64,000 nt of DNA, from contig NZ_VSEY01000027.1 in NCBI RefSeq assembly GCF_008086045.1, positions 1 through 64,000 on the forward strand. Direction: 5' to 3'. This document shows, one piece after another, positions 8,358 to 16,866 of the stretch; within the stretch, counting starts at the first letter, position 1, and each line of letters opens with the position of its first letter. Both the position numbers and the translations under genes were made by a program. The notes beneath the pieces were generated by a model. That model did not search any database. It saw only the letters and a list, made by a program, of their open reading frames with translations, and was not told the DNA's origin. The stretch is from Nonomuraea sp. PA05 (GTDB lineage Bacteria > Actinomycetota > Actinomycetes > Streptosporangiales > Streptosporangiaceae).

Positions 8358-8966
8358 TCAGCCGGTGTGCCCCGGTTTGAGCAGCGGCACCAGCACCTCA
8401 TCCACGATCTCCACCACCAGCCGCTCAGGGATCGGCGACCCCTCGAAGAGAAAGTGGTGACGCAACAACGCGTGCCCCGCGTCGAGCCGGCGGGCGGTGA
8501 CGTCCGCCGGGTCCACCTCACCGCGCTCGACCGCCCGGCGCACGACCTCCTCCATCAACTGCCTGGCCTTGCCCTGGGAGTTGCGCCGCATCGTGCTCAG
8601 CGGCGACTCCCCCCGCAACGCCTCACCGAGCAGCCCGCGCATCGCCTCACCGGCCGGCCCGGACAGGGCCTGCGCCGTGCGGGTGAGCATGGCGACCAGG
8701 TCGTCACGCAGGCTGCCGGTGTCAGGTGAGGTCTCCGGGGCGGGCAGCGACTGGTAGACGGCCTCCATCACCAGCTCGATCCGGGTGGGCCAGCGCCGGT
8801 AGAGCGAGGCCTTGCTGGCCTTGGCCCGCTCGGCGACGCGCTCCATGGTCAGCCCGGCGTAGCCGACCTCGGCCAGTTCGTCGAGCGTGGCCTGGTAGAT
8901 CGCGGCGCTGAGCGCCTCGCCCCGGCGTCGTGGCAGCTTGCGGTGGTCGGTGACCATGGCATGCAT
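8358..8966 (-). CDS. TetR/AcrR-family regulator, last gene of an exporter operon
   Basis: The 202-residue protein has an N-terminal HTH (AIYQATLDELAEVGYAGLTM, then VAERAKASKASLYRRWPTR) and a C-terminal domain of the TetR_C_11-like type. An alternative start (MVTDHRKL) lies nine bases in. The start is one base after the stop of the PEP-utilising enzyme gene, so MFS exporter, enzyme and TetR form one minus-strand transcript. The likely targets are the TTAGT-type dyads at 12758-12823 before the exporter gene, giving autoregulation. Confidence 0.85.
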   Translation of the reverse strand: MHAMVTDHRKLPRRRGEALSAAIYQATLDELAEVGYAGLTMERVAERAKASKASLYRRWPTRIELVMEAVYQSLPAPETSPDTGSLRDDLVAMLTRTAQALSGPAGEAMRGLLGEALRGESPLSTMRRNSQGKARQLMEEVVRRAVERGEVDPADVTARRLDAGHALLRHHFLFEGSPIPERLVVEIVDEVLVPLLKPGHTG

Positions 8967-8967
8967 T

Positions 8968-11373
8968 CTAGGAAGTACCGGTGACCGTGCCGGTCACCGT
9001 GCTGGTCACCGCGCTGGTCACCGTGCCGGTGTCGCCGTTCACCGTGACGAGCTGCCCGTCCTGGAGCGCCGAGGTGCCCGTACCGGTGCCCATGACGGCC
9101 GGGATGCCGTACTCCCTGGCCACGATCGCCGCGTGCGAGGCCGCCCCGCCGGTGTCCACGACCACGGCCGCCGCGCGCTGGAACAGCGGCGTCCACGAAG
9201 GGTTCGTGTACGGGCAGACGAGCACGTCACCGGCGGCCAGCCGGCCGAACTCGGCGGGCGTGGCGATCACCTTCACCGGCCCGGTCACGGTGCCGCCGCC
9301 GGCCGGGGCGCCGGTGAGCAGCGCGTCGCCGGTCCCGGCCGGCGGGAAGATCGCGGCCGGGTCGATGAGCCGCACCCCGGCCAGCTCCTCCCGTTTGAGC
9401 GCACGCCTCGTGACGATCTCGCGCAGCCGCTCGACGTCCGCGCCACGCAGGGTGGTGACGTCCTCGATCTCCTCCAGCCGCAGGTGGAAGACGTCCTCCG
9501 GGGCGGCCAGCGCGCCCGCGTCGCGCAGGCGGCGGCCCAGCTCCAGCAGCGACCCGCGCAGGACGGGCTGCGGCATCATGAAGGAGAAGTGGCTGTCCTC
9601 CCTGAACGCGATCCCCGCCCGCGCCGCCTCCACCCAGCGCGTGACGCGGGCGCGGCGGCCCTTCCCACGCAGCAAGGGGTGGGCGAGCAGCCGCCCCAAC
9701 GCGTCATCCCCCTCCTGCGACGCAGGCGCGTCCAGCCCCTTCGACGCAGGCGCGTCCGAGGCCAGCACCCTCACCAGCCCGAGCACCACCTCAGGAGCGT
9801 CTGCCCAGGTAGGCGGCGTGACGAGGATCGGGCTCACGGTCTCCCGATGACCGTACTCATCCAGAAACCCCGCCAACGCCTCCACGAACTCCCCGGGCAT
9901 CGGCTCCACCTCGAACGCCCGCGTACGCCGCGCCACCTCGGCCAGCCCCTCCAACGCCCGATTGGCATCGGTGGTCCTGGTACGCGCCCCATGCAACAAG
10001 TCGGCGAACAGCTCCCGCCGCCCCAGCACCCGCACCACCGCCAGCAGCCGCAGCAGCGCCAGCCCCGTCCCCGGCAGGTAGTCGACCCTCAGATCAGCCA
10101 CGGGCGACACGAGGGCGAGCGCCTGCCGGGGCACGCGCAGCAGCTCCCCCCACGACATCCCTTGAAGGTCGCGACCACGCAGGGCCTCGATCGCCGCGAG
10201 GTAGTCGAGGTAGCGCCGATCCTCGGTCCACCGGGCCGGGTCGTACCGCAGCGCCTTGGCCAGCACCCGGAACGGCGCCGCGAGCACCCCCAGGCCCGGC
10301 TTCGGTGACGGCGGCAGGAGCCGGTAGACGACCTCGTCCTCCTCCTCCAGGAAGCCGTCGAACGCGCGCCGCACGCCGAAGGCGCCGAGGACCTTGCGCA
10401 TCAGCCCGGCCGGTCCGTACGGGATCCAGGTGGACATGTCGATCGGGTACGGCCGCTCGGGCAGGTACTCCATCAGGACCGTGGCGATCCGGCGCTGGAT
10501 CGGGTTGAGACGACCCACCGGGGGCGGCGGCAGCGCGGTCATCGGCCGGGCCTGCAGCAGGTGGAGCCGTCCGCCCGCGTACGCCCACTCGATGTCCTGC
10601 GGCCGACCGAAGTGCGCGGCCACGTCGCGCCCCAGCCGCGCCAGCTCCGCCACCACCGCATCCGGCAGCCGCTCGGCCTCCACCACACCCGGCACCCGCC
10701 CGGCCACCGCCCCAGCCGGGACCGGCCCCGCGCCCTCGCGCACCACCCCGCCCCCGGCCGCACTCCGGATGACCACCTCCCGCCGCCCAGGCGTGAAGCC
10801 GATCCGCCCACGCCCGTCCACCACGTAGTGATCCGGCGTGACCAGCCCCGACACGACGGCCTCGCCCAGCCCGCTGCTGGCATCGACGACGAGCCGCGTT
10901 CGATCCCCGGTGACCGGATCGGCGGTGAACATGACCCCCGCCACCTCCGCCTCCACCATCCTCTGCACGACCACCGCCATCCGCACCCCAGCGTCGCCGA
11001 TGCCCAGCCTGCCCCGATAGGCGACGGCCCGCTCGGTCCAGAGCGACCCCCAGCACCGCCGTACGGCGTCGAGCAGGTCCGCCTCGCCGACGACGTTGAG
11101 GTAGGTGTCCTGCTGCCCGGCGAACGCGGCCCCCGGCAGGTCCTCGGCCGTGGCACTCGACCGCACGGCCACAGGGCCGCCGCCGAGCCGGGCGTAGGCG
11201 CCGGTGATGGCTTTCCGCACGTCATCGGTCAGCTCGCCCGCATACGTGGTGACGACGAAGCCGTCAGGCACCGGATAACCGGCCCTGACCAGCTCCCCCA
11301 GGTTGGCGCCCTTCCCCCCGGCCATGGCCAGGTCCGCGCGGCCGAAGGCAGGCAGCGGTGCGACGAGTTTCAC
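8968..11373 (-). CDS. PEP-utilising enzyme, rifampin phosphotransferase-like
   Basis: The 801-residue protein has the three-part layout of rifampin phosphotransferase and PEP synthase relatives. An N-terminal ATP-grasp domain (GGKGANLGELVRAGYPVPDGF, VRSSATAEDLPGAAFAGQQD, QARPM) is followed by a large middle domain and a C-terminal swivelling His domain with TGGAASHAAIVARE, where His747 is the phospho-carrier. In this family the enzyme splits ATP and transfers phosphate via the His to a substrate such as rifampicin or pyruvate. Start is GTG 11373, overlapping the MFS stop. The C-terminus ends in a 12-bp coding repeat (TVTG-type). No rifamycin-associated element is seen, so the drug link is inference. 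Confidence 0.75.
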   Translation of the reverse strand: MKLVAPLPAFGRADLAMAGGKGANLGELVRAGYPVPDGFVVTTYAGELTDDVRKAITGAYARLGGGPVAVRSSATAEDLPGAAFAGQQDTYLNVVGEADLLDAVRRCWGSLWTERAVAYRGRLGIGDAGVRMAVVVQRMVEAEVAGVMFTADPVTGDRTRLVVDASSGLGEAVVSGLVTPDHYVVDGRGRIGFTPGRREVVIRSAAGGGVVREGAGPVPAGAVAGRVPGVVEAERLPDAVVAELARLGRDVAAHFGRPQDIEWAYAGGRLHLLQARPMTALPPPPVGRLNPIQRRIATVLMEYLPERPYPIDMSTWIPYGPAGLMRKVLGAFGVRRAFDGFLEEEDEVVYRLLPPSPKPGLGVLAAPFRVLAKALRYDPARWTEDRRYLDYLAAIEALRGRDLQGMSWGELLRVPRQALALVSPVADLRVDYLPGTGLALLRLLAVVRVLGRRELFADLLHGARTRTTDANRALEGLAEVARRTRAFEVEPMPGEFVEALAGFLDEYGHRETVSPILVTPPTWADAPEVVLGLVRVLASDAPASKGLDAPASQEGDDALGRLLAHPLLRGKGRRARVTRWVEAARAGIAFREDSHFSFMMPQPVLRGSLLELGRRLRDAGALAAPEDVFHLRLEEIEDVTTLRGADVERLREIVTRRALKREELAGVRLIDPAAIFPPAGTGDALLTGAPAGGGTVTGPVKVIATPAEFGRLAAGDVLVCPYTNPSWTPLFQRAAAVVVDTGGAASHAAIVAREYGIPAVMGTGTGTSALQDGQLVTVNGDTGTVTSAVTSTVTGTVTGTS
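8977..9036. repeat. 12-bp tandem repeat encoding Thr/Val at an enzyme's C-terminus
   Basis: Degenerate 12-bp units of the form CCGGTCACCGTG recur about five times. On the minus strand they encode the tail GTVTSAVTSTVTGTVTGTS of the PEP-utilising enzyme, beyond the conserved His domain. Confidence 0.7.
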
Positions 11374-12746
11374 CGGTTCTCCTCAACGTGAGCAGTGGTA
11401 CGGAGGGGGCGCGCCGGCAGCGCGAGCGCCAGGAGGAACGCCACGAGCAGCAGCGGCGCCATGGCCGCGAAGACGGGCGGCACGGCGGCGGCGAACTGGC
11501 CGCGCACAACTTCCGGCAGGTTCGCCGGCGAGGTGCTGGAGATGCCCGACCTGAGCGTGATCAGCGCCCCGACCAGCGCCACCCCGGCCGACGCCCCGAT
11601 CTGGCGCAGGAACGTCACCGAGGAGGTGGCGGTGCCGAGGTCGGCGTACTCGACGGCGTTCTGCGCGGCGAGCACCATGACCTGCATGACCAGCCCGACG
11701 CCGAGCCCGGTCAGCAGGAGGGCGAGCACGAGCACGGTGGGCCCAGCCGCTGCGAGGCCCATGAGCCCGAGCCCGGCCGCGGCCAGTGCCGTTCCCGCGA
11801 TGGGGTACGGCTTGTACGTCCCGGTCCTGGTGATGAGCCGGCCGGAGACGACGGCGGTGAGCAGCACGCCGCCCATGAGCGCCGTCACCAGCAGCCCGGC
11901 CTGGGTGGCGCTGGTGTGCAGGGCGATCTGCGCGTACGCCGGCAGGTACGTGATCGTCCCGAACAGCGCGAACCCGATGATCAGGCTGATCAGCACGGGC
12001 ACCGCGAACGCGCGGTCCCTGAACAGCCGCGGCGGCAGGATCGGATCGGCCGCGAACCGCGCGCTGACCAGCCACGCGACCCCGCCCAACGCGGCCAGGG
12101 CGAGGTAGGCGGGGTTGCCGCTCTCCCCCACCATGACCACCCCGACCACGGCGACGCCGAGCGTGACGGCTCCTGCCACGTCGAGCGGCGCCTTCGTCCG
12201 GGGCCTGGGCAGCTTGAGCGCGACGCTCAGCAGCACCAGCGTCAGCAGCCCGAGCGGCGGGTAGAGGGCGAAGATCCACCGCCATCCGGGGCCGTCGACG
12301 AAGAACCCGCCGACCAGCGGCCCGCCGACGGCGGCCACGATGTACGCGGCTCCGAACAGCCCGAGGTAGCGCCCCCGCTCCCGCGGGCTGACGATCTCCC
12401 CGATGATCGCCTGGGCGCCGATCACCAGCCCGCCGCCGCCCAGCCCCTGGATCGCGCGGAAGGCGATGAACTGCGGCATGGACGTGGCCAGCGCGCACAG
12501 CACGGCTCCGGTCACGAAGATCACGACCGCGGCCTGCATGGTGGGTTTGCGGCCGTACCGGTCGCCGAGCTTGCCGTAGACGGGCATGGCGATGGTGGCG
12601 GCGACGAGGTAGGCGGTGACGACGGCGGGCATCCGGTCGAGCCCGCCGAGGGAGCCGGCGATGGCGGGCAGGGCGGGCGCCATGACCGTCTGGTCGAGCG
12701 CGCCCAGCAGCATCGCCAGCATCAGCCCGGCCAGCACCAGACCCAC
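11370..12746 (-). CDS. MFS drug exporter, EmrB/QacA-type
   Basis: The 458-residue inner-membrane protein shows major facilitator motifs: motif D1-like LDQTVMAPALPAI, motif A GKLGDRYGRKP in the first loop, and antiporter motif C (GAAYIVAAVGGPLVGGFF). Hydrophobicity gives roughly 14 segments, as in the DHA2 proton-drug antiporters. It is the first gene of a minus-strand operon with a rifampin-phosphotransferase-like enzyme and a TetR. Export plus modification plus repressor is a common antibiotic-resistance logic. Two operator-like dyads lie just upstream. Confidence 0.88.
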   Translation of the reverse strand: MGLVLAGLMLAMLLGALDQTVMAPALPAIAGSLGGLDRMPAVVTAYLVAATIAMPVYGKLGDRYGRKPTMQAAVVIFVTGAVLCALATSMPQFIAFRAIQGLGGGGLVIGAQAIIGEIVSPRERGRYLGLFGAAYIVAAVGGPLVGGFFVDGPGWRWIFALYPPLGLLTLVLLSVALKLPRPRTKAPLDVAGAVTLGVAVVGVVMVGESGNPAYLALAALGGVAWLVSARFAADPILPPRLFRDRAFAVPVLISLIIGFALFGTITYLPAYAQIALHTSATQAGLLVTALMGGVLLTAVVSGRLITRTGTYKPYPIAGTALAAAGLGLMGLAAAGPTVLVLALLLTGLGVGLVMQVMVLAAQNAVEYADLGTATSSVTFLRQIGASAGVALVGALITLRSGISSTSPANLPEVVRGQFAAAVPPVFAAMAPLLLVAFLLALALPARPLRTTAHVEENR

Positions 12747-12757
12747 GGCGCCACCTC

Positions 12758-12823
12758 TTTAGTAAACGGAGCGTTCTCTAAGAAGAATAGGGTTCAGCTC
12801 GAAGAAACGCAACGTTCACTAAG
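12758..12823. promoter_or_regulatory. Two related TetR-type dyads before the MFS operon
   Basis: At 12759-12781, TTAGTAAACG and GCGTTCTCTAA form an imperfect dyad around GA. At 12804-12823 the complementary strand reads CTTAGTGAACGTTGCGTTTC, the same pattern. Both lie within 80 bases of the MFS start and fit TetR-type operators, most likely bound by the TetR encoded at the end of the operon. Confidence 0.65.
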
Positions 12824-12876
12824 ACGCGAAAGGGCACGGCGAGCGACTCGCCGTGCCCCTTGTCAGGACCGAGGTG

Positions 12877-14583
12877 TCAGCGCGCGGCGCGGTTCACCGC
12901 GGAGATGATGGCCTTCAGCGAGGCCGTCGTGGTGTTGGCGTCGACGCCGACGCCCCACAGCACCTTCCCGTTGACCTCGCACTCCAGGTAGGAGGCCGCC
13001 TTGGCGTCGGTGCCCGCGCTCATCGCGTGCTCCACGTAGTCGAGGACGCGCACCTGGATGCCCACGTGCGTGATGGCGTCGATGAACGCCGAGATCGGGC
13101 CGTTGCCCTTGCCCTGGATCTCGCGGATCTCACCGTCGAGGCGCACGTCGGCGCTGATGAGGTCCTTGTCGTCGACCGTGGACTCGTGGCGGTGCGCCAT
13201 GAGGCTCAGGCGGCCCCACCGCTTGGCGGGGTTGGGCAGGTACTCGTCCCGGAAGATCTCGAACATCGCGGCGGGGCTGATCTCGCCGCCCTCGCTGTCG
13301 GTGCGCGCCTGCACCACCTTGGAGAACTCGATCTGCAGCCTGCGCGGCAGGTCGAGCTGGTGGTCGGCCTTCATGATGTACGCGACGCCGCCCTTGCCCG
13401 ACTGGCTGTTGACCCGGATGACGGCCTCGTAGGTGCGGCCGATGTCCTTCGGGTCGATCGGCAGGTACGGCACCGCCCAGGTGAACTCGTCGACCGGCAC
13501 CCCGGCCGCGGCGGCGTCGCGCTCCAGGTGCTCGAAGCCCTTCTTGATGGCGTCCTGGTGGGAGCCGGAGAAGGCGGTGTAGACCAGCTCGCCGCCCCAC
13601 GGGTGACGCGGGTGCACGGGCAGCTGGTTGCAGTATTCGGTGACGCGGCGGATCTCGTCGATGTCACTGAAGTCGATCTCGGGGTCGACGCCCTGGGAGA
13701 ACAGGTTCATGCCCAGGGTGACCAGGCAGACGTTGCCGGTGCGCTCGCCGTTGCCGAACAGGCAGCCCTCGATGCGGTCGGCGCCGGCCAGATACCCCAG
13801 CTCGGCGGCGGCCACGGCGCTGCCGCGGTCGTTGTGCGGGTGCAGCGACAGGACGATCGAGTCGCGGTGCTTGAGGTTGCGGTGCATCCACTCGATCTGG
13901 TCGGCGTAGATGTTGGGGGTGGCCATCTCGACCGTGGCGGGCAGGTTGACGATCACCTTGCGGTCGGGCGTGGGCTGCCACACCTCGTTGACGGCGTCGC
14001 ACACCTCGACGGCGTACTCCAGCTCGGTGCCGGTGAACGACTCCGGGGAGTACTGGAAGTACACGTCCACGTCGCTGGCGTCGGCGAGCTTCTTGACCAG
14101 CTTGGCGCCCTCGACCGCGATGGCGGTGATGCCGTCCTTGTCCTGGCCGAAGACGACGCGGCGCTGCAGGGTGGAGGTCGAGTTGTACAGGTGCACGATG
14201 GCCTGCTTGGCGCCCTCGATCGACTCGAAGGTGCGCTCGATCAGCTCGGGCCTGGCCTGCGTCAGCACCTGGATGACCACGTCGTCGGGGACGCGGCCCT
14301 CTTCGATGATCTGCCGGACGAAGTCGAAGTCGGTCTGCGAGGCGGCGGGGAAGCCTACCTCGATCTCCTTGTACCCCATGCGTACCAGCAGCTCGAACAT
14401 CTGGAGCTTGCGGTGCGAGTCCATCGGGTCGATCAGGGCCTGGTTGCCGTCGCGCAGGTCCACGGCGCACCATCGGGGCGCCTTGGCGATCACCTTGTCG
14501 GGCCAGGTGCGGTCGGTCAGCCGGATGGGTTCGAACGGCTGGTAACGATGGACGGGCATACGGCTGGGCTGCTGAGCGGTCAT
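12877..14583 (-). CDS. leuA: 2-isopropylmalate synthase
   Basis: LeuA condenses acetyl-CoA with 2-oxoisovalerate, the first committed step of leucine synthesis. The 568-residue protein is the long actinobacterial form: a TIM-barrel domain with CAVDLRDGNQAL and the metal-binding LSLHPHNDRGSAVA motif, followed by linker and C-terminal LeuA dimer/leucine-sensing domain. ATG 14583 has a GAGGAG ribosome site; the frame is open 150 bases further upstream but that part overlaps the attenuator region. The leader at 14584-14704 encodes a Leu-rich peptide, so transcription attenuation by leucine is likely, alongside allosteric feedback at the C-terminal domain. Confidence 0.96.
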   Translation of the reverse strand: MTAQQPSRMPVHRYQPFEPIRLTDRTWPDKVIAKAPRWCAVDLRDGNQALIDPMDSHRKLQMFELLVRMGYKEIEVGFPAASQTDFDFVRQIIEEGRVPDDVVIQVLTQARPELIERTFESIEGAKQAIVHLYNSTSTLQRRVVFGQDKDGITAIAVEGAKLVKKLADASDVDVYFQYSPESFTGTELEYAVEVCDAVNEVWQPTPDRKVIVNLPATVEMATPNIYADQIEWMHRNLKHRDSIVLSLHPHNDRGSAVAAAELGYLAGADRIEGCLFGNGERTGNVCLVTLGMNLFSQGVDPEIDFSDIDEIRRVTEYCNQLPVHPRHPWGGELVYTAFSGSHQDAIKKGFEHLERDAAAAGVPVDEFTWAVPYLPIDPKDIGRTYEAVIRVNSQSGKGGVAYIMKADHQLDLPRRLQIEFSKVVQARTDSEGGEISPAAMFEIFRDEYLPNPAKRWGRLSLMAHRHESTVDDKDLISADVRLDGEIREIQGKGNGPISAFIDAITHVGIQVRVLDYVEHAMSAGTDAKAASYLECEVNGKVLWGVGVDANTTTASLKAIISAVNRAAR

Positions 14584-14704
14584 GATCGGATGCTCCTCGT
14601 CGGTCTCAGAAAGAAAGCGGCCGACGCGCATGACTCGCTCCGCGGCGAGGGAGCCGGCCTTAGAGGCCCCCGCCGCGGCAGCTAAGAAGGAGCCCGCGCA
14701 GCAT
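14584..14704 (-). promoter_or_regulatory. Leucine attenuator leader of leuA
   Basis: The leader contains a 14-residue ORF and mutually exclusive RNA stems. One stem pairs CCGCGGCG (14678-14671) with CGCCGCGG (14647-14640). The alternative pairs GCTCC with GGAGC around the second arm. A pyrimidine-rich CTTTCTTTCT follows before the leuA ribosome site. This is the layout of ribosome-mediated attenuation known before leuA in many actinobacteria; the folding has not been calculated here. Confidence 0.65.
14660..14704 (-). CDS. leuA leader peptide (14 residues)
   Basis: A short ORF reads MLRGLLLSCRGGGL, with five Leu in 14 codons and three in a row (CTC CTT CTT). Such a peptide stalls the ribosome when charged Leu-tRNA is scarce, which favours the antiterminated fold of the leader. 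No strong ribosome site is visible; a GTG 33 bases upstream in the same frame is an alternative start. It lies 77 bases before leuA and 62 bases after the dimethylarginase stop. Confidence 0.65.
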   Translation of the reverse strand: MLRGLLLSCRGGGL

Positions 14705-14747
14705 GACTTGAACGCTACCAGACGTCTCGCCATGCACCGCCCGGGAT

Positions 14748-14760
14748 CTCAGATTCTGAG
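14748..14760. promoter_or_regulatory. 13-bp palindrome before the leuA leader
   Basis: CTCAGATTCTGAG is a perfect 6-1-6 palindrome. It sits a few bases from a TTGACC (minus strand, 14769-14764) that could be a -35 element for leuA. It may be an operator; the binding protein is unknown. Confidence 0.4.
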
Positions 14761-14765
14761 AACGG

Positions 14766-15512
14766 TCAATCAGCCACGAGAACGCTCAAGCAGGTCACAC
14801 AACCTTCAAGCTTCTCGTATTCCGAGATATCCACCTTCGTCACGAAAAATCCGCGTTTTTCGAGCATTGCGGCGGTCTGCGGGGCCGACGCGGACAGCAG
14901 GACGCGGTCCTCTCCCAGCACCACCACATGGCCGCCCGCCTCCTCCTCAGGCGCCAGCACCCCGGGCAGGTCGACGCAGGCGGGATCGCCGATGAGCGTC
15001 CCGTCGGGCAACGCGGTCACCGCCGACTTCAGGTGCAGCACGCCGCGCAGCTCCACGGGCACCACCTGCCGCTCCGGCAGCAGGGCGGTCAACTGCGCGA
15101 TGCCCTCGTCATTGGTCCTCGCCGACCTGCCCACGTACACCGTTCGGCCAACCTGGAGCACGTCGCCGCCGTCCAGCGTGCCGGGCGGCACGATCCTGAC
15201 CGAGCTCAGCCCCAGCTCGTGCACGGCCCGCGCCACCGACTCCACCTCCGGCCGCCGCTCCGGCGCGCCCGGCCTGGTCAGCACGGCCAGGCGGCCCGAC
15301 ACCACCATCGTGTCCTCCACGAAAGGGGCGTCAGGCAGGTCGTCGGCGCGCGGCACGTGCACCGGCCGCCAGCCCGCCCCGGCCAGCGCGGCCACGTAGG
15401 CGTCGTGCTGGACGGCCGCCCTCTCGTGATCCACCGGCTCCCGCTCGATGTGTGTGACGATGCCCTCGGAGATCCTCGGGCCGGGCTTCCTTACCAGCGC
15501 CATACCAGCCAT
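14766..15512 (-). CDS. Dimethylarginine dimethylaminohydrolase-like amidinohydrolase
   Basis: The 248-residue protein belongs to the pentein-fold DDAH family, which hydrolyses N-omega-methylated arginines to citrulline and methylamines. Visible active-site pieces are FVEDTMV (Glu/Asp pair), LDGGDVLQVG, the catalytic His in LHLKSAVTALPDG, and the nucleophilic Cys in the C-terminal EGCVTCLSVLV. The related arginine deiminase or citrullinase activity cannot be excluded. An alternative start (MALVRKPG) lies nine bases in. It precedes leuA on the same strand, but no functional link is evident. Confidence 0.85.
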   Translation of the reverse strand: MAGMALVRKPGPRISEGIVTHIEREPVDHERAAVQHDAYVAALAGAGWRPVHVPRADDLPDAPFVEDTMVVSGRLAVLTRPGAPERRPEVESVARAVHELGLSSVRIVPPGTLDGGDVLQVGRTVYVGRSARTNDEGIAQLTALLPERQVVPVELRGVLHLKSAVTALPDGTLIGDPACVDLPGVLAPEEEAGGHVVVLGEDRVLLSASAPQTAAMLEKRGFFVTKVDISEYEKLEGCVTCLSVLVAD

Positions 15513-15550
15513 AGGGCGTGTTCTATCACGCGGTGATTAGAGTCTTGGGC

Positions 15551-15796
15551 ATGCGGGACGACGAGATTCTGACCAGGATCAGCGCGCTGGTCACCGAGGA
15601 GCACGAGCTGCGCGACAGGCTCACCGCCGGCGAGGTGACCTCCGACCAGGAGCACGCGCGCGTCAAGGAGCTGGAGACCGCCCTCGACCAGTGCTGGGAT
15701 CTGCTCAGGCAGCGCCGGGCCAGGCGCACCGCGGGCGAGGACCCCGACGACGCCGCCGCCCGCCCGGCCGGCGAGGTGGAGAACTACCGGCAGTAA
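15551..15796 (+). CDS. DUF2630 family protein
   Basis: The 81-residue protein is a highly charged, probably two-helix coiled-coil polypeptide: ILTRISALVTEEHELRDRLTAG, then a QEHARVKELETALDQCWDLLRQRRARR stretch. This matches DUF2630, small actinobacterial proteins of unknown function. ATG 15551 is used because the conserved part begins there; the frame is open for 33 bases upstream. It lies divergent to the dimethylarginase gene and just before a GNAT gene. Confidence 0.85.
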   Translation: MRDDEILTRISALVTEEHELRDRLTAGEVTSDQEHARVKELETALDQCWDLLRQRRARRTAGEDPDDAAARPAGEVENYRQ

Positions 15797-15838
15797 AACC
15801 GCTGGCCCGGCCGTCTCGCGGTGCGGTTGGCTGGAGTC

Positions 15839-16831
15839 ATGCGCATCCAGCCCATCATGATTCCCGACCGGCCGGGCGACCCCTCCGACGACGACCTCGT
15901 CACCAGCCTGCACGCCGCGTACCTGGCCGGCTACCACGAGGACGCCGGCCCCGCGCTCCCCCTCGCCCGATTCCGCCGCGACGTCTGCACGCACTCGCCG
16001 GCCCAGCGCATGGAGGCGTGGGTCCTGCTCGACGACGACCGGGTCATCGGCGGCTACGCGCTGCGCTTCCCCCAGCTCGACAACCGCCACATGGGCTCCG
16101 TCTTCCCCCTCGTCGTGGACCCGGCGTACCGCGGCCGCGGCCTCGGCTCCGCCCTGTTCGAGCACGCCGTCGAGCGCATGCGGGCGCAGGGCCGCAAACT
16201 CCTGCTCACCGAGACCCTCACCACCGGCGTCGGCGCCCGCTTCGCCCGAACCCATGGCATGAGCGTGGGGCTGGCGGAGGCGCGCCGCACCCTCGACCTG
16301 CGCCAGGCCGACTGGGACGCCCTGGAGCGGATGATCCCCGCGGTCGAGGGCTACACCCTGGAACGCTGGATCGGCCCGGCCACCCCCGAGTTGCTGCCCG
16401 ACCTCGTCACCCTCCTCAACGGCATGAACGACGCCCCGCGCCAGGGCGACCTGGAGGACATGACCTTCAGCGTCGACGGCGTGCGCGCCCGCGAGGAGAG
16501 CCTGCCCGCGGTCGGCCGCACCTGCTACACCACGATCGCCCGCCGCGACTCCGACGGTGCCCCCGCCGGCTACACCCGCGTCTTCCTCGACGCCGGCCCC
16601 TCCGCCGTCTGGGGCGAGCAGGCCGACACGGCCGTCCTGCGCGGGCACCGCGGCCACCGGCTCGGCCTGCTGCTCAAGCTCGCCAACCTGCTCTGGCTAC
16701 GCGAGCAGGAGCCGCACCTCGAACGCATCATCACCTGGAACGCCACCTCCAACGGCCACATGCTCGCCATCAACGAGGCCATGGGGTTCGAGCTGTTCGA
16801 CGAGTGGAACCAGTGGCAGCTCTCCCTGTAG
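15839..16831 (+). CDS. Two-domain GNAT N-acetyltransferase
   Basis: The 330-residue protein has two tandem GNAT folds, the arrangement seen in mycothiol synthase MshD and related enzymes. The N-domain has acetyl-CoA motif A (FPLVVDPAYRGRGLGSALFE, then HAVERMRAQGRK). The C-domain repeats it (VLRGHRGHRLGLLLKLANLL, then ITWNATSNGHMLAINEAMGFE). A GTG 18 bases upstream is an alternative start. Substrate is unknown; the weak similarity in layout does not establish a role in mycothiol synthesis. Confidence 0.8.
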   Translation: MRIQPIMIPDRPGDPSDDDLVTSLHAAYLAGYHEDAGPALPLARFRRDVCTHSPAQRMEAWVLLDDDRVIGGYALRFPQLDNRHMGSVFPLVVDPAYRGRGLGSALFEHAVERMRAQGRKLLLTETLTTGVGARFARTHGMSVGLAEARRTLDLRQADWDALERMIPAVEGYTLERWIGPATPELLPDLVTLLNGMNDAPRQGDLEDMTFSVDGVRAREESLPAVGRTCYTTIARRDSDGAPAGYTRVFLDAGPSAVWGEQADTAVLRGHRGHRLGLLLKLANLLWLREQEPHLERIITWNATSNGHMLAINEAMGFELFDEWNQWQLSL

Positions 16832-16866
16832 AGGGAATGGATCATCGCGGGCTAACCTGAGCCTCT

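Noticed and set aside
12720..12860. Rifamycin-associated element before the exporter/phosphotransferase operon
   Set aside because: The reported 19-base inverted repeat is not found; only TetR-type dyads are present.
12853..14685. Long plus-strand frame of 610 codons opposite leuA
   Set aside because: It mirrors the leuA codons; leuA is fully conserved on the minus strand, and long antisense frames are expected at this GC content.
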